Assembly (NCBI RefSeq): GCF_024448985.1
Contig: NZ_JAMOII010000001.1
Coordinates: forward strand, 372,001-436,000
Length of the DNA: 64,000 nucleotides
Origin: Stutzerimonas stutzeri
Lineage (GTDB): Bacteria; Pseudomonadota; Gammaproteobacteria; Pseudomonadales; Pseudomonadaceae
Direction of reading: 5' to 3'
Below, piece after piece: positions 1 through 10,639 of this stretch. Each line of letters opens with the position of its first letter. Positions within the stretch are counted from its first letter, which is position 1. Below the pieces are notes generated by a model that was given only the letters and a program-made list of their open reading frames with translations, was not told where the DNA came from and did not search any database. A program made the position numbers and the translations under genes.

Positions 1-93
1 CAGCTTGTAGAAGTGATTGGTCAGGGCTTCTCCACCGGTCTCCAGCAACGGGACGGTGGCTTTGATCAGGGCACGCTGTTCGGCACAAAGCAT
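1..93 (-). CDS. hmp: Flavohaemoglobin (nitric oxide dioxygenase), N-terminus only
   Basis: Only the first 31 codons are inside the window, reading leftwards from ATG at 93. The translation begins MLCAEQRALIKATVPLLETG and continues into GEALTNHFYKL, which is the start of the globin domain of bacterial flavohaemoglobins. In that family the protein converts nitric oxide plus oxygen to nitrate with NAD(P)H, using haem and FAD. A GGAG lies about six bases before the ATG. The haem ligand, FAD and NAD domains are outside the window, so intactness cannot be judged. I looked for a clear sigma-54 -24/-12 element upstream and did not find one. Confidence 0.85.
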   Translation of the reverse strand, partial: MLCAEQRALIKATVPLLETGGEALTNHFYKL

Positions 94-372
94 GGAAAAC
101 TCCAGTAATTGGGAGGGCCCGTCTCTCTTGTGGTCGCAAGCGATGCGCAGCAGCCGGACGGGTCGTAGTGATCCTTGCGATATTCGTTCCAGGCTGGAAT
201 TGACCGGAATCAAGGGCGCCGCAACGGCCTTTGGTGAATACGACCCTCATAGATGCGGTTTTAATAACCTTGTCGGGTCATGGTTACCCTGCGTATTCGC
301 CGCGGACGTATCGAACCGCTGCGCGCGCCAGCGTTCCAAGCTTCGACTATCGAGCAGCTTATGGAGGCAACT

Positions 373-597
373 ATGGAGAACTACCACATCACGCACGACG
401 GCGACCGCTGGGTGCTGCGCGAGGAAGGGGACAAGCGGGCACTGCTGGAGGCGGCGACCAAGGAGGACATCGTCAACGAGACGCGGGACTACATGAAGCT
501 TCGTACCGCGTCGGTGAAGATCCACACCCTCGACGGGCAGATCGAAGAAGAGCGGACCTACCCACGCGATCAGGATCCGCGTGCGACCAAGGGCTAA
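373..597 (+). CDS. DUF2188 family small protein
   Basis: A 74-residue soluble protein, MENYHITHDGDRWVLREEG at the start, very hydrophilic and rich in Glu, Asp, Arg and Thr. The pattern (xWxVxxEG near the N-terminus, then a central segment about Ala turning into an amphipathic helix) fits the DUF2188 family, whose members are small and of unknown biochemical role. ATG 373 is preceded by GGAGG at 363-367; an in-frame ATG at 361 would add four residues but lies upstream of that site. It converges with the urea transporter gene, and the two stop codons overlap by four bases. Confidence 0.7.
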   Translation: MENYHITHDGDRWVLREEGDKRALLEAATKEDIVNETRDYMKLRTASVKIHTLDGQIEEERTYPRDQDPRATKG

Positions 598-1478
598 ACG
601 CGTTCATCTCGCCTGGATCGCCAACGCTGTCCCAGCGCGACCAGCCAGCAAGCCATGATGAATGGCATGGTCAGTGGCGGCAGACCCAGCCGGTCGAATC
701 CCGCCCTGAGCAGTACTGCCGCGATGATCGCCAGCAATGGCGCCACCCAAGAGCGATGGACCTGGCTGACCGCCAGCGCGGCGAGGGCCGGGTTGTAGCC
801 GGCCAGCCCGGCCAGGGCCTCCTGCTCCGAACCGCCAGCCGTCAGTACCAGGGCAAGGCCGCCGATCGAGCCGCATAGCATCCAGGCCGCGGCTCTGCGA
901 TCGGCCAGCCATACGGCCACCAGCAACAATAACCCGGCCAGCGGTTGGCCGAGGAAGATTACCTGTCCGATACCGGAGGTGACCGCGAAGAGCAACGCCG
1001 GGCCATCCAGTATCAGCGGTGCGTCGAGCCGCGCCTGAGTGACCAGATCGAGTGCCCCCGCCAGGCCCAGTGCAAGCCAGCCGAAAAGCACAAAGGGCAG
1101 CGTGAAGCCGGGCAACCAATTGCGTTCGCGCATGGCAGCTATCAGGCGCACCTGCAGTAGATTGGCGATTACGGCCCCGAGCGCAATCAGCCCAAGCGTA
1201 AGCACCGATAGCCCCAGCAGCAGTACGAACAGCAAGCCCAGCAGCGCCGCGTTGTAGCCGTAGAGCCCGATATCGATATCGGATTGGCGATAACCCAGTG
1301 CGACGGCGCTAAAGGTACCCACCAGCGCGCCGACCACTGCTCCGGCCAGCAACGCGGGCGCATGAAAGGCGATGGCCAGCAGGATCAGGAGACCGCAGCC
1401 GGGATGTGCCTGCAGAAATATCTGACTGAAGCCGTTCAGAACGGCAAGGGTGCAACGCGACGGGCTAAGAGTGGGCAT
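594..1478 (-). CDS. Urea transporter (UT family)
   Basis: A 294-residue very hydrophobic inner-membrane protein. The N-terminal part (LNGFSQIFLQAHPGCGLLIL) matches the first repeat of bacterial UT-type urea channels, which typically have two homologous five-helix halves; the second half starts near GIGQVIFLGQPLAGLLLL, so both repeats are visible. UT proteins let urea pass down its gradient and are usually about 300-340 residues. It lies next to, and on the same strand as, a glyoxylate-assimilation operon. Both urea and glyoxylate are products of allantoin breakdown, so the link to purine or ureide nitrogen use is plausible but inferred. No strong ribosome-binding site precedes the ATG at 1478. 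Confidence 0.85.
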   Translation of the reverse strand: MPTLSPSRCTLAVLNGFSQIFLQAHPGCGLLILLAIAFHAPALLAGAVVGALVGTFSAVALGYRQSDIDIGLYGYNAALLGLLFVLLLGLSVLTLGLIALGAVIANLLQVRLIAAMRERNWLPGFTLPFVLFGWLALGLAGALDLVTQARLDAPLILDGPALLFAVTSGIGQVIFLGQPLAGLLLLVAVWLADRRAAAWMLCGSIGGLALVLTAGGSEQEALAGLAGYNPALAALAVSQVHRSWVAPLLAIIAAVLLRAGFDRLGLPPLTMPFIMACWLVALGQRWRSRRDERV

Positions 1479-1702
1479 CTGATGTTATGGCGGGAGGTAA
1501 GTGGGCTGCGTTGCAGGGATGAATCGCTCGGGTAAACGAAGAACGACGAGCCGAAGCTCGCCGTCATGAATTACAGCTACAAGGGCCGTATGGCGCGCTC
1601 TGGGCACCGGAACGGACTCAGCTAAACGCCGCGTGTGCAGACACAACTCGTCGCTGGCCTCGACTCGCTTGGTGTGCGGAGCGCACCCTTATGTACCTGA
1701 CC

Positions 1703-3118
1703 TCAGTTGAGCATCTCGATCCGCAGCGAGTTGGTCGTCCCTGGCTGGCCGAGCGGCACCCCGGCGGTAATCAGCACCGTATCACCGGTGCCGGCCATGC
1801 CCTGGGCGCGGGCCAGTTCGAGTGCGTTGAGGCAGACATGCTCCATGTCCTGCATCGGCGCATCAATCACCGAGTAGACGCCCCAGGCCACTGTCAGCTT
1901 GCGCGCGGTAGTGACGTTCGGAGTCAGGCTGAGGATTGGCGTGCTGGGCCGCTCGCGCGAGGCGCGCAGGCTGGAGCGTCCGGACTCGGTGTAGTTGACC
2001 AGCACCGCGATCGGCAGGATGCCACTGATCCGGCGAATTGCGCAGCTGATGGCATCGGGCAGCGTCGCTTCGGCACTCGGGCGGTTGACGTCGAGCTGGG
2101 CCTGGAAGTCCGGACCACTTTCCACCTGGCGGATGATCTTGCTCATCATGCTCACGGCTTCCAGCGGATAGTCGCCCGAGGCGGTTTCTGCTGAGAGCAT
2201 CACTGCGTCGGCGCCTTCGGCCACGGCGTTGGCCACGTCAGTGACTTCGGCGCGGGTCGGGGCAGGGGAGAAGCGCATGGATTCGAGCATCTGCGTCGCC
2301 ACCACCACCGGCCGACCGAGCTGGCGGCAGGTGCGGACGATGTTCTTCTGGATGCGCGGCACGCTTTCGGCCGGTACTTCCACGCCCAGATCGCCACGCG
2401 CGACCATGATCGCGTCGCATAGGCGGGCAATTTCGCGCAGATGCTGCACCGCGGATGGTTTCTCGATCTTGGCCATCAAGAAGGCGCGGTCGCCGATCAG
2501 TTCGCGCGCTTCGTGAATGTCCTGCGGACGTTGGACGAAGGACAGCGCCACCCAGTCGACGCCCAATTCCAGGCCGAAGCTCAGGTCGCGGCGGTCTTTC
2601 TCGGTCAGCGGACTGAGTTCCAGCACTGCTTCGGGCACGTTGACGCCCTTGCGGTCGGACAGCTCGCCGCCGGCCACCACGCGCGTCTCGATGGCGTCTG
2701 CATGCTTTGCGATCACCGTCAGGCTGAGACGCCCGTCATCCACCAGCAGGCTCATGCCCGGCTGCAGGGCATCGATGATTTCCGGGTGCGGCAGGTTGAC
2801 CCGGCTGGCGTCGCCAGGTGTCGGGTCGAGATCCAGACGCAGGGTCTGCCCGCGCACCAGCTGCACCTTGCCCTCTGCGAAACGCCCGACGCGCAGCTTC
2901 GGCCCCTGCAGATCCATGAGGATGCCGATCGGCTGGTTCAGTTGGCGCTCGACCTCACGAATCCAGCCGAAGCGCTCGGCATGGTCGGCATGCTCGCCGT
3001 GGCTGAAGTTGAGGCGGAACAGGTTGACCCCAGCTTCTACCAGCGCGCGCACATCATCGATGCTGCGGGTAGCCGGGCCGAGGGTGGCGAGAATCTTGAC
3101 TTTCTTGTCGGGCGTCAT
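1703..3118 (-). CDS. pyk: Pyruvate kinase
   Basis: A 471-residue pyruvate kinase, which makes pyruvate and ATP from phosphoenolpyruvate and ADP in the cytoplasm. Family landmarks are all visible: KILATLGPATRS at the N-terminus, the RLNFSHG motif, the active-site segment MAKIEKPSAVQHL, the MVARGDLGVE loop, and MLSAETASGDYPLEAV. Start taken at ATG 3118 because the protein then begins at the family's usual MTPDKKVKI; an in-frame GTG at 3130 would add four residues. It is the last gene of the gcl-hyi-glxR-ttuD-pyk run, some 50 bases after ttuD. In pseudomonads a second pyruvate kinase in this operon is known, taking the 2-phosphoglycerate made by TtuD (through enolase) on to pyruvate. Confidence 0.95.
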   Translation of the reverse strand: MTPDKKVKILATLGPATRSIDDVRALVEAGVNLFRLNFSHGEHADHAERFGWIREVERQLNQPIGILMDLQGPKLRVGRFAEGKVQLVRGQTLRLDLDPTPGDASRVNLPHPEIIDALQPGMSLLVDDGRLSLTVIAKHADAIETRVVAGGELSDRKGVNVPEAVLELSPLTEKDRRDLSFGLELGVDWVALSFVQRPQDIHEARELIGDRAFLMAKIEKPSAVQHLREIARLCDAIMVARGDLGVEVPAESVPRIQKNIVRTCRQLGRPVVVATQMLESMRFSPAPTRAEVTDVANAVAEGADAVMLSAETASGDYPLEAVSMMSKIIRQVESGPDFQAQLDVNRPSAEATLPDAISCAIRRISGILPIAVLVNYTESGRSSLRASRERPSTPILSLTPNVTTARKLTVAWGVYSVIDAPMQDMEHVCLNALELARAQGMAGTGDTVLITAGVPLGQPGTTNSLRIEMLN

Positions 3119-3170
3119 GGCAGGTTCCACTGGCAGTTATCGTTATAAGAAACGCACGCTGGCTCCGTCT

Positions 3171-4442
3171 TCAGGCGGACGGTGGCAGTACCAAAATCGC
3201 GCGGAAATCGTTGACGTTGGTGCGGGTCGGCCCGGTGATCAGCAGCGCGTCGAGCGCCTGGAAATAGCCATAGCCATTGTTGTTGGCCAGTTCGTCGGCT
3301 GCGCTGAGCCCCTGCGCCTCAGCGCGGGCGTAGGTGTCCGGGGTCATCAGCGCGCCGGCATTGTCTTCCGAGCCGTCGATGCCATCGGTATCGCCCGCCA
3401 GCGCATAGATGCCAGGCAGGCCCTTGAGATTCTCGGTCAGGCTCAGCAGAAACTCGGCGTTGCGTCCGCCGCGACCTTCGCCACGGATCGTCACCGTGGT
3501 TTCGCCGCCGGAGAGAATCACGCAGGGCGCCGGGAGCGGCTGGTTGTGAAGTACTACCTGGCGAGCGATGCCGGCATGAACCTTGGCCACTTCCCGCGAT
3601 TCGCCCTCTAGATCACCGAGGATCAGCGGCGTGATGCCGGCGGCACGGGCTTTCTCTGCGGCCGCCTCCAGCGATTGCTGTGGTTTGGCGATCAGCTGGA
3701 AATGGCTGCGCGACAGGCATGGATCGTCCGCCTTCACGGTTTCCGAGCGTGGGTCTTCCAGCCACTGGCGCACGTTGGCCGGGATCTCGATGTTGTAGCG
3801 GGCAAGGATTTCCAGGGCTTCGGCGCTGGTAGTCGGGTCGGCTACCGTTGGCCCGGAGGCGATCACCGTGGCTTCATCGCCGGGTACGTCGGAAATCGCG
3901 TAGGTGTAGACGCTGGCTGGCCAGCAGGCCTTGGCCAGACGGCCGCCCTTGATCGCCGAAAGATGCTTGCGTACGCAGTTCATTTCGCCGATGTGAGCGC
4001 CGGAGCGCAGCAGCGCCTTGTTGATCGCCTGCTTGTCGGCGAGGCTGATGCCCTCGGCCGGCAGTGCCAGCAACGAGGAACCGCCACCGGACAACAGGAA
4101 GATCACCCGATCACTTTCTTGAAGATTGCTGACCATCTCCAGCACGCGGCGCGCGACGCGCTCGCCGGCATCGTCCGGCACCGGATGTGCGGCTTCCACT
4201 ACCTCGATCTTGCGGCAATCGGCGCCGTGACCGTAGCGGGTCACCACCAGACCGGAAATTTCACCTTCCCAGGCCGCCTCGATGGCTTCGGCCATCGCGG
4301 CTGCGGCCTTGCCCGCGCCGATGACGATGGCCCGCCCGCTTCGATCAGCAGGTAGATGGTCGGCCAGTACCTGGCGCGGATGGGCTGCATCGATGGCGGC
4401 GGCGAACAGCTCGCGCAGTAGGGCTTGGGGATCGAGGGTCAT
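3171..4442 (-). CDS. ttuD: Glycerate 2-kinase (MOFRL/TtuD type)
   Basis: A 423-residue protein of the MOFRL glycerate kinase family (often labelled hydroxypyruvate reductase TtuD in older annotation). It is expected to phosphorylate D-glycerate to 2-phosphoglycerate with ATP. Visible landmarks: GRAIVIGAGKAAAAMAEAIE (nucleotide-binding N-domain), the FLLSGGGSSLLALP loop, AISDVPGD, LSGGETTVTIRGEGRGGRNA and the C-terminal ALAGDTDGIDGSEDNAGA. The ATG at 4442 has AAGGAG seven or eight bases upstream. It follows glxR after an unusually long 339-base gap that holds an inverted repeat, so its transcription may be partly separated from the upstream genes. Confidence 0.92.
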   Translation of the reverse strand: MTLDPQALLRELFAAAIDAAHPRQVLADHLPADRSGRAIVIGAGKAAAAMAEAIEAAWEGEISGLVVTRYGHGADCRKIEVVEAAHPVPDDAGERVARRVLEMVSNLQESDRVIFLLSGGGSSLLALPAEGISLADKQAINKALLRSGAHIGEMNCVRKHLSAIKGGRLAKACWPASVYTYAISDVPGDEATVIASGPTVADPTTSAEALEILARYNIEIPANVRQWLEDPRSETVKADDPCLSRSHFQLIAKPQQSLEAAAEKARAAGITPLILGDLEGESREVAKVHAGIARQVVLHNQPLPAPCVILSGGETTVTIRGEGRGGRNAEFLLSLTENLKGLPGIYALAGDTDGIDGSEDNAGALMTPDTYARAEAQGLSAADELANNNGYGYFQALDALLITGPTRTNVNDFRAILVLPPSA

Positions 4443-4781
4443 GTGAAGCTCCTTGTATGAGGTCTGGGGCCGATTCCAGACCTTAGTGCTCGTCTATGCA
4501 AGTACAAATAAGCAAGCACTAAGGTTTGGAATCGACCCACCCGGCAATCGGGCCGTGACTCCTTCTGCCGAGCAGGTCGAAAGGGGTGCCGTCCGGAAAC
4601 GGCGGTTGAACGCTGGTTGCGCAAGGGCCTGGTCGTGGGGGACGCTGTGATTCCGGCCTTGCACACCCGTGTTCAACTCTCGAAGCACCGCTGGCGTCGA
4701 GCTTTGCGGTAACCCACCACCTGGGTTCTGTCTGTCCGGAAGGTGGGCGCGCTAGCTCGACTCAGCGGGCTCGGAGCTGTT
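4443..4781. other. Intergenic region between glxR and ttuD
   Basis: This 339-base stretch lies inside an otherwise tight operon. It holds a long inverted repeat at 4467-4538 close to the ttuD start and two weaker short palindromes (GCCGT/ACGGC near 4590; AACCCA/TGGGTT near 4710). I see no convincing reading frame in it. Confidence 0.6.
4467..4538. repeat. 24-bp near-perfect inverted repeat in the gcl operon
   Basis: Arms at 4467-4490 (GGGCCGATTCCAGACCTTAG then TGCT) and 4515-4538 match as reverse complements at 22 of 24 positions, around a 24-base loop. The transcript could form a long stem-loop. There is no T-run beside it, so it does not look like a standard terminator; a REP/MITE-like dispersed element or a processing/attenuation hairpin fits better. 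It ends 24 bases from the ttuD start codon on the minus strand. Confidence 0.75.
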
Positions 4782-5672
4782 TCAATCCTTGCGGATCGAG
4801 AAGTTGGACATGTGCTCCAGACCCTTGATCAGCGCCGAGTGGTCCCAGCCGCTGCCACCGAGGGAGGCGCAGGTGCTGAACACTTGTTGCGCGTTGGCGG
4901 TGTTAGGCAGGTTCAGGCCCAGTTCGCGAGCGCCGGCCAGTGCCAGGTTAAGGTCCTTCTGGTGCAGGTTGATGCGGAAGCCCGGATCGAAGGTGCCCTT
5001 GATCATGCGCTCGCCGTGCACTTCGAGGATCTTCGAGCCAGCGAAGCCACCCATCAGTGCTTCACGCACCTTGGCCGGATCGGCACCGTTCTTGGCGGCG
5101 AACAGCAGGGCTTCAGCCACCGCCTGGATGTTCAGCGCCACGATGATCTGGTTGGCCACCTTGGCGGTCTGGCCGTCGCCGTTGCCGCCTACGCGGGTGA
5201 TGTTCTTGCCCATGGCCTGGAGCAGCGGCAGGGCGCGCTCGAATGCATTGGGGCAGCCGCCGACCATGATCGACAGGGTGCCGGCCTTGGCACCCACTTC
5301 GCCGCCGGAAACCGGAGCGTCCAGATAGGCGGCGCCAGTGGCTTTGATCTTCTCGGCGAACTGCTTGGTGGCGCTGGGCGAGATCGAACTCATGTCGATC
5401 ACGACCTTGTTCGGGCCTACGCCTTCGGCGATGCCATTCTCGCGGAACAGCACGTCTTCGACGTGCGGAGTGTCCGGCACCATGACGATGATGAACTCGG
5501 CTTCCTGCGACACTTCCTTCGGGTTGGCCAGGGCAACGGCACCGCCCTCGACCAGCGCGGCCGGAGCGGGATCGTGATGAGTGGAAACGAAAATGCTGTG
5601 GCCGGCTTTCTGCAGGTTCTGAGCCATGGGCAGGCCCATGATGCCGGTGCCGATAAATCCGATTTTAGCCAT
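4782..5672 (-). CDS. glxR: Tartronate semialdehyde reductase (2-hydroxy-3-oxopropionate reductase)
   Basis: A 296-residue beta-hydroxyacid dehydrogenase. The N-terminal Rossmann motif GFIGTGIMGLPMAQNL binds NAD(P); the DAPVSGGEVGAKAGTL segment carries the substrate-binding SGG motif, and the catalytic Lys lies in GDGQTAKVANQIIV. The family enzyme reduces tartronate semialdehyde to D-glycerate. AGGAG precedes the ATG at 5672. It sits 38 bases after hyi in the gcl operon, exactly the step following glyoxylate carboligase, which makes the substrate assignment firmer than sequence family alone. Confidence 0.93.
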   Translation of the reverse strand: MAKIGFIGTGIMGLPMAQNLQKAGHSIFVSTHHDPAPAALVEGGAVALANPKEVSQEAEFIIVMVPDTPHVEDVLFRENGIAEGVGPNKVVIDMSSISPSATKQFAEKIKATGAAYLDAPVSGGEVGAKAGTLSIMVGGCPNAFERALPLLQAMGKNITRVGGNGDGQTAKVANQIIVALNIQAVAEALLFAAKNGADPAKVREALMGGFAGSKILEVHGERMIKGTFDPGFRINLHQKDLNLALAGARELGLNLPNTANAQQVFSTCASLGGSGWDHSALIKGLEHMSNFSIRKD

Positions 5673-5710
5673 GAGTGTTCTCCTCTTTATTCGTCTGGGG
5701 TCGCGTCAGT

Positions 5711-6493
5711 TCAGATAGCGTTGTGCGCTTTCATCCAGCCGAGGCCGGCAGCAGTGGTGGTTGCCGGCTTGTATTCGCAGCCGATCCAGCCCTGATAGCC
5801 GATGCGGTCCAGGTGCTCGAACAGGAAGCGGTAGTTGATCTCGCCGGTGCCCGGCTCGTTGCGGCCCGGGTTGTCAGCCAACTGCACGTGGTTGATCACT
5901 GCCAGGTTGTTTTCCATGGTGCGGGCCAGGTCGCCCTCCATGATCTGCATGTGGTAGATGTCGTACTGCAGGAACAGGTTGCTGCTGCCGACCTTGTCGC
6001 GAATCTCCAGCGCCTGGGAGGTGTTGTTGAGGAAGAAGCGCGGGATGTCGCGGGTATTGATCATTTCCATGACCAGACGGATGCCGGCCTCTTCGAGCTT
6101 CTTCGCCGCATAGCGCAGGTTCTCGATAAGGGTCATCTCCAGCTTGCCGATGTCGGCGCCCTTGGGTGCGATGCCGGCCAGGCAGTTGACCTGGGTATTG
6201 CCCAGTACCTTGGCGTAGGCGATGGCCTTGTCGACGCCGGCGCGGAATTCCTCGACCCGCTCCGGATCGCAGGCGATGCCACGATCGCCGCCCGCCCAGT
6301 CACCGGCCGGCAGGTTGAACAGCACCTGGGTCAGGCCGTTGGCGTCCAGCTGAGCCTTGATCTCCTCGGCGGGGAAGTCGTAGGGGAATAGGTACTCGAC
6401 ACCGCTGAAGCCGGCTTCGGCAGCGGCGGCGAAACGGTCCATGAAGTCCAGCTCGGTGAAGAGCATGGACAGGTTGGCGGCAAAACGTGGCAT
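5711..6493 (-). CDS. hyi: Hydroxypyruvate isomerase
   Basis: A 260-residue TIM-barrel protein of the AP-endonuclease-2/xylose isomerase-like superfamily. It starts MPRFAANLSMLFTELDFMDR, typical of Hyi, and contains the metal-ligand regions RLVMEMINTRDIP, QYDIYHMQIMEGD and HVQLADNPGRNEPGTGEINY. The enzyme interconverts hydroxypyruvate and tartronate semialdehyde. Start chosen at ATG 6493, with AAGGAG about seven bases upstream; an in-frame ATG at 6523 adds ten residues but lacks such a site. It lies between gcl and glxR, with 247 bases of apparently non-coding DNA separating it from gcl. Confidence 0.93.
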   Translation of the reverse strand: MPRFAANLSMLFTELDFMDRFAAAAEAGFSGVEYLFPYDFPAEEIKAQLDANGLTQVLFNLPAGDWAGGDRGIACDPERVEEFRAGVDKAIAYAKVLGNTQVNCLAGIAPKGADIGKLEMTLIENLRYAAKKLEEAGIRLVMEMINTRDIPRFFLNNTSQALEIRDKVGSSNLFLQYDIYHMQIMEGDLARTMENNLAVINHVQLADNPGRNEPGTGEINYRFLFEHLDRIGYQGWIGCEYKPATTTAAGLGWMKAHNAI

Positions 6494-6740
6494 GGGTATC
6501 TCCTTGTGATCTGTAGGGATCATTTCGGACGGGTTGGGAGCTACTGCGCTTGGCTATGCTGCGTTGGAACCGAACTCGGAGCGGGCCCAGTCAAAAGGCT
6601 CATTTGCCTTCGTAAACTCGCACGCGAGCCCGGTCCGCTTTTTTGTCCGCTTCCGCCTTGGCTTAGCTTCGCTCGTAACGCTTTCAATCCCGCCCGGCGG
6701 TGCGGTGGATGCGCTGAGCGACATCCACCGTGTTCTTTTG

Positions 6741-8522
<1,782 letters not shown>

Positions 8523-8638
8523 GGATCATTCCTCCTGAAGGTAGCTCGATAGTTTTTATACGTGGCCCAAGGATGCAGGGCTGGAACCGAAGGAGGAATT
8601 GGCCGAAACTTCAGTTCTGTCGATATCAGGAGTATCGA

Positions 8639-9547
8639 ATGGATCGTTACACAGCCGTACACAGCTTCGTGCTGGTCGCCGAAGCCGGCAGCTTCGCCGC
8701 CGCCGCATTGAAGGAAGGGGTAACGCCAGTGGTGATGGGTCGCCGCCTCGATGCGCTGGAGCGGCACCTGGGCGTCAAGCTAATGCACCGCTCCACACGT
8801 GGGCTGGCGCTGACCGACCTGGGCGAGCAATACCTGGAGCGCGCGCGCGGATTGCTCAAGGATTTCGATGAGGCCGATGCCAGCATTGCCAAGGACCGCA
8901 CCTCGGTGCGCGGCCATCTGGTGATCTCGGCGCCGGCGGCATTCGGTCGCAAGCATATCGGCCCGCACGCGCCGGCGTTTCAAGCGCGCTTTCCGGACCT
9001 GCAACTGTCATTCAACTTCACCGACAGCGTGGTCGATCTGGTGCGCCACGGCTACGACATGGGCATACGCATCGGCGAGGTCACTGACCCCAACTACGTG
9101 GCGGTCAAGCTGTTTCCCAATCGCCGGGTGGTCTGTGGCGCGCCGGACTACTTCGAGCGCCAGGGTGTGCCCCGCGTGCTGGAAGACCTGACGCGGCACA
9201 ACTGCCTGGCGTTCAACCTGCAGGGTGGGCAACAGCGCGGCTGGACCTTCCTGCGCGACGGCAAGCAGGTGGCGGTGCGGGTGGATGGCAATCTCGACTG
9301 CAATGACGGCGAGCTACTGTTCGACTGGGTCAAGCAAGGCCTGGGCATCGGCTGGCGCTCGACGTGGGAAATCCAGGCCGAACTCAAGCGCGGCGAACTG
9401 GTGACCGTGCTCGACGAATACGCGCTGCCGGCCTACGACATCCAGGCGGTCTATCCTCAGCAGCGCTACCTGCCGGCCAAGGTGCGCTTCTTCATCGATT
9501 ATCTGAAAGCGATCTACAACGCACCGGGCTATTGGGAAACCCGCTGA
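8639..9547 (+). CDS. LysR-family transcriptional regulator divergent from gcl
   Basis: A 302-residue LysR-type regulator: N-terminal winged helix-turn-helix (about residues 1-60, MDRYTAVHSFVLVAEAGSFA), then a periplasmic-binding-protein-like effector domain from about residue 90 (GHLVISAPAAFGRKHIGPHA). The sequence is of the CrgA/PA-type subgroup with a C-terminal FIDYLKAIYN ending. ATG 8639 has AGGAG eight bases upstream; longer in-frame starts have no such site. Its divergent position 116 bases from gcl makes control of the glyoxylate operon the natural hypothesis, but pseudomonads also control gcl from an unlinked regulator, so this is inference. Confidence 0.88.
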   Translation: MDRYTAVHSFVLVAEAGSFAAAALKEGVTPVVMGRRLDALERHLGVKLMHRSTRGLALTDLGEQYLERARGLLKDFDEADASIAKDRTSVRGHLVISAPAAFGRKHIGPHAPAFQARFPDLQLSFNFTDSVVDLVRHGYDMGIRIGEVTDPNYVAVKLFPNRRVVCGAPDYFERQGVPRVLEDLTRHNCLAFNLQGGQQRGWTFLRDGKQVAVRVDGNLDCNDGELLFDWVKQGLGIGWRSTWEIQAELKRGELVTVLDEYALPAYDIQAVYPQQRYLPAKVRFFIDYLKAIYNAPGYWETR

Positions 9548-9682
9548 GCCGAACCTCGCTGTTGGGGTGGATCGGAGCACATTCCGTCCGTTCTCATCTT
9601 CCAGGGCGCTTTTGGTGGGCTGAAGCGGAGCGCGGTTCTGCTAACCCGTCGAACCACGCCGCGTAATCGCGAGTCACAGCAA

Positions 9683-10543
9683 GTGTCATCTTCCGGTGCG
9701 AGACAGCCTGTGGACTCCCTGAAAATCGCCACCTTCAATATCAACGGTATCCGCGCTCGCCGGACCAATCTGCTCGAATGGTTGGAGCGGGAGCAGCCCG
9801 ACGTGGTTTGCCTGCAGGAGCTGAAGGCGCAGGACGCCGACTTTCCCATCGACGATATTCGCGCCGCCGGCTACGGCGCGATCTGGCACGGGCAGAAATC
9901 TTGGAATGGCGTGGCGATCCTGGCGCGGGGCGACGATCCGCTGGAGATTCGCCGCGGTCTGCCGGGCGATCCGGACGACAGTCAGAGCCGTTATTTGGAA
10001 GCCGCTGCCCACGGCATCATCGTCGCCTGCCTCTACCTGCCCAACGGCAACCCGCAGCCGGGGCCGAAATTCGACTACAAGCTGGCCTGGTTCGAGCGCC
10101 TGATTCAGCATGCCGAAGGGCTGCTGGACAGCGGACATCCGGTGGTGCTGGCCGGCGATTACAATGTGGTGCCCACCGACGAGGATATCTATAACCCGCG
10201 TTCCTGGACCAAAGATGCGTTGCTGCAGCCGGAAAGCCGCGAGAGCTATCAACGCCTGCTCGCCCAGGGTTGGACCGACGCCTTACGCACCAAGTACCCC
10301 AACGAGCGCATCTATACCTTTTGGGACTACTTCCGCCAGCATTGGCAGAAGAATTCCGGCCTGCGCATCGATCATCTGCTGCTCAGCAAAGATCTTGCTC
10401 CGCGCCTGAAGGATGCCGGCGTGGACCGCTGGGTTCGCGACCAAGAACACGCCAGCGATCATGCACCAACTTGGGTCGAATTAGCTTCTGACGCGCCGCC
10501 AAACAAACCGACCAGACGCCGGTCGTCGACCAAAGCGGGATAG
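9683..10543 (+). CDS. xthA: Exodeoxyribonuclease III family nuclease
   Basis: A member of the ExoIII/APE1 endonuclease-exonuclease-phosphatase fold, expected to act at abasic sites and 3' ends in base-excision repair. All catalytic motifs are visible: IATFNINGIRAR, CLQELKAQD (metal-binding Glu), GDYNVVPTDEDIYNP (Asp and Asn), GLRIDHLLLS and the terminal SDHAPTW His. The start is uncertain: GTG 9683 gives 286 residues, GTG 9710 gives 277 and places KIATFNING close to the N-terminus as in homologues; neither has a strong ribosome-binding site. The basic C-terminal tail (NKPTRRRSSTKAG) extends past the catalytic fold. Confidence 0.92.
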   Translation: MSSSGARQPVDSLKIATFNINGIRARRTNLLEWLEREQPDVVCLQELKAQDADFPIDDIRAAGYGAIWHGQKSWNGVAILARGDDPLEIRRGLPGDPDDSQSRYLEAAAHGIIVACLYLPNGNPQPGPKFDYKLAWFERLIQHAEGLLDSGHPVVLAGDYNVVPTDEDIYNPRSWTKDALLQPESRESYQRLLAQGWTDALRTKYPNERIYTFWDYFRQHWQKNSGLRIDHLLLSKDLAPRLKDAGVDRWVRDQEHASDHAPTWVELASDAPPNKPTRRRSSTKAG

Positions 10544-10639
10544 GTCAAGAATGGGCGCTAGGCTCAAAACAAGGCTCTGCTGCGCATTTCTCTGAAACCG
10601 CCAAGGCGCCTTGATTCTTCCGATGGAAGATGGCGAGGG

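Noticed and set aside
94-372. Sigma-54 or NO-regulator site before hmp
   Set aside because: I looked for GG-N10-GC on the minus strand upstream of hmp; the nearest candidate has the wrong spacing, so no site is claimed.
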